This document shows, piece after piece, positions 62,901-64,000 of a DNA stretch of 64,000 nt (position 1 is its first letter; every line of letters begins with the position of its first letter). Where the stretch lies: NCBI GenBank assembly GCA_949752745.1, contig OX457032.1, forward strand, positions 12,721,543-12,785,542. The letters are read 5' to 3'. The position numbers were made by a program, and so were the translations under genes. The stretch comes from Protula sp. h YS-2021. Lineage: Eukaryota > Annelida > Polychaeta > Sabellida > Serpulidae. Under the pieces are notes generated by a model. That model saw nothing but the letters and a program-made list of their open reading frames with translations. It ran no database searches and was not told the DNA's origin.

Positions 62901-64000
62901 AAGGAGGAGCCCCCCTTCTCCCCCTCCCCTCAATTCAGTTGAGCAAGAACAAGAGGCAATCCTGGCTCTGACCATCAGGGCCGGAGTCGCCATGCGGCAG
63001 AAGGCAGAAGAGGTTTCAGCAGATGGACTTGGGTGAGGGCCAAGTCATGGTGCGACTCCACCCATCCAACAACTAGGGGTCAGATCGGCAACGGTACAGG
63101 TCCGCTGACAACGCCATTCCGATGGAGCCGCTAGAGCCGCCAGCAAAAAGAACAGTGTGGATGTCTGGAGTAAAGCCAGACTCAGAAACATCTCCGCGTG
63201 GAAACGGACGCGAAAATCCTGGAGGGGCTAGCTCGTCAAACGCTGAAATTACCTCAATGCAGGACCATACGCTAAGGGCATTGAAGGAGGCGCTAGCCCA
63301 AAAGGGGACGTCTGAACCAGTGGTGTTAAAACTCCCAGAGTGCATTTTAGTGCCACTCGGGATACGGCAAAGATAGCGGCAAGTCAACTAACTTCGATGG
63401 TACAGTTGCGAAGAGACGCGTTCTTGCTGCATTGCTGGTCTTTAATCAAAGGAGCTCGAGAATTAAGACACTCCAACATCTTGCGTCAATCGGAATTATG
63501 CCCTCAAGACATCGAGGGGGTTAATCCAGAAAACGGAGCTCTGTGCCAGGACCTGGCGCTGATGTCTCGACCTATTCGCCCCTATGTGAAGGGTCCAGTA
63601 GGGGTGGCTTCAAGATTGAACACGGAGGTGAGAAGACTTCACCCAGTCGCGTCACCACTCCCCTTCAGCCTGCTTCGAACGACGAACCACCGCGTAGCCA
63701 GGGCTGCCGAGTGGAATCAGGCTTTGCGAGATATGGTGCTAGACAAAAGGTCTGTAAGGAAATGTCAGACTCTGAACAGGGTCTTTGCATTCGGGGGTAT
63801 TTCTGGTCCCCAAGAGAACATCGGGTGGAGAATGGTGATAGACTTGTCAGAGTGAAACCGGTTCCTCCGTGCAATCACTTTTCAGAAGGATTCTGCCCAG
63901 GTAATCAGGGAAATGTTACAGGAGGGCAGTTGGGGGACGTCAGTAGACTTGTCAGATGCGTACCTCCACATCCCAATAAATCGGAAGAGCCGAAAATATG
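62900..64000 (+). mobile_element. DIRS-like retroelement relic, gag-like region and start of reverse transcriptase (cut by the window edge)
   Basis: 63122-63376 codes a charged gag-like stretch. 63340-63855 continues in a second frame through RNAs of the element's pol start to GWRMVIDLSE. A stop at 63853 interrupts the RT, which resumes in the same frame with NRFLRAITFQ, SWGTSVDLSDAYLHIPI and SRKY to the window end. The VIDLS, NRFL and DLSDAYLHIPI order is characteristic of DIRS/Ngaro-type RTs and differs from Gypsy. The YADD box, methyltransferase and tyrosine recombinase, if present, lie to the right of the window. Confidence 0.7.

Overview
This is eukaryotic DNA: intron-rich, AT-rich and heavily loaded with transposable elements. 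The protein-coding genes carry clear GT-AG introns. The repeats include CR1/I-type LINEs, Gypsy, DIRS-like elements, tRNA-derived SINEs, foldback elements and minisatellites. I infer a marine invertebrate, most likely a lophotrochozoan such as a mollusc, from this repeat mix; no single gene proves it.

Layout. (1) 1-4.6 kb: a frameshifted MFSD4-like (NaGLT1-type) transporter on the minus strand, then the last two coding exons of a tetraspanin on the plus strand. (2) 5.46-6.24 kb: a 20-bp minisatellite. (3) 7.78-14.02 kb: a complete ten-coding-exon arginine methyltransferase gene of the PRMT1/PRMT8 type on the minus strand, with a tRNA-derived SINE in an intron. (4) 15-18.6 kb: a decayed LINE with a PHD-like finger, endonuclease and reverse transcriptase, beside a 340-bp MITE. 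(5) 19.3-22.5 kb: a 3.2-kb foldback element built of nested layers of inverted tandem repeats. (6) 23.2-24.0 kb: a degenerate palindromic GATATC-phrase array. (7) 24.6-31.4 kb: a Gypsy-type relic split by a 4.86-kb I-type LINE, with a perfect 12-bp target duplication. (8) 31.4-42.2 kb: repeat relics, including two LINE fragments, and one unrecognised 202-codon ORF. (9) 42.2-47.1 kb: a cluster of foldback elements that share terminal bases but carry different repeated phrases inside their inverted repeats. (10) 47.9-56.1 kb: a complete BTB plus C2H2 zinc-finger gene, 1210 residues after splicing. One of its splice donors and its stop-codon segment have each been tandemly amplified. (11) 57-64 kb: G-rich minisatellites, a pogo-like MITE, a trinucleotide microsatellite, and a DIRS-like gag/pol relic running off the right edge.

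The three conserved genes (tetraspanin, PRMT1-like, BTB-ZF) are unrelated neighbours of an ordinary animal chromosome. The unusual biology lies in the foldback elements and in the expansion of short functional signals (splice donor, stop codon with CRE-like palindrome) inside the zinc-finger gene.
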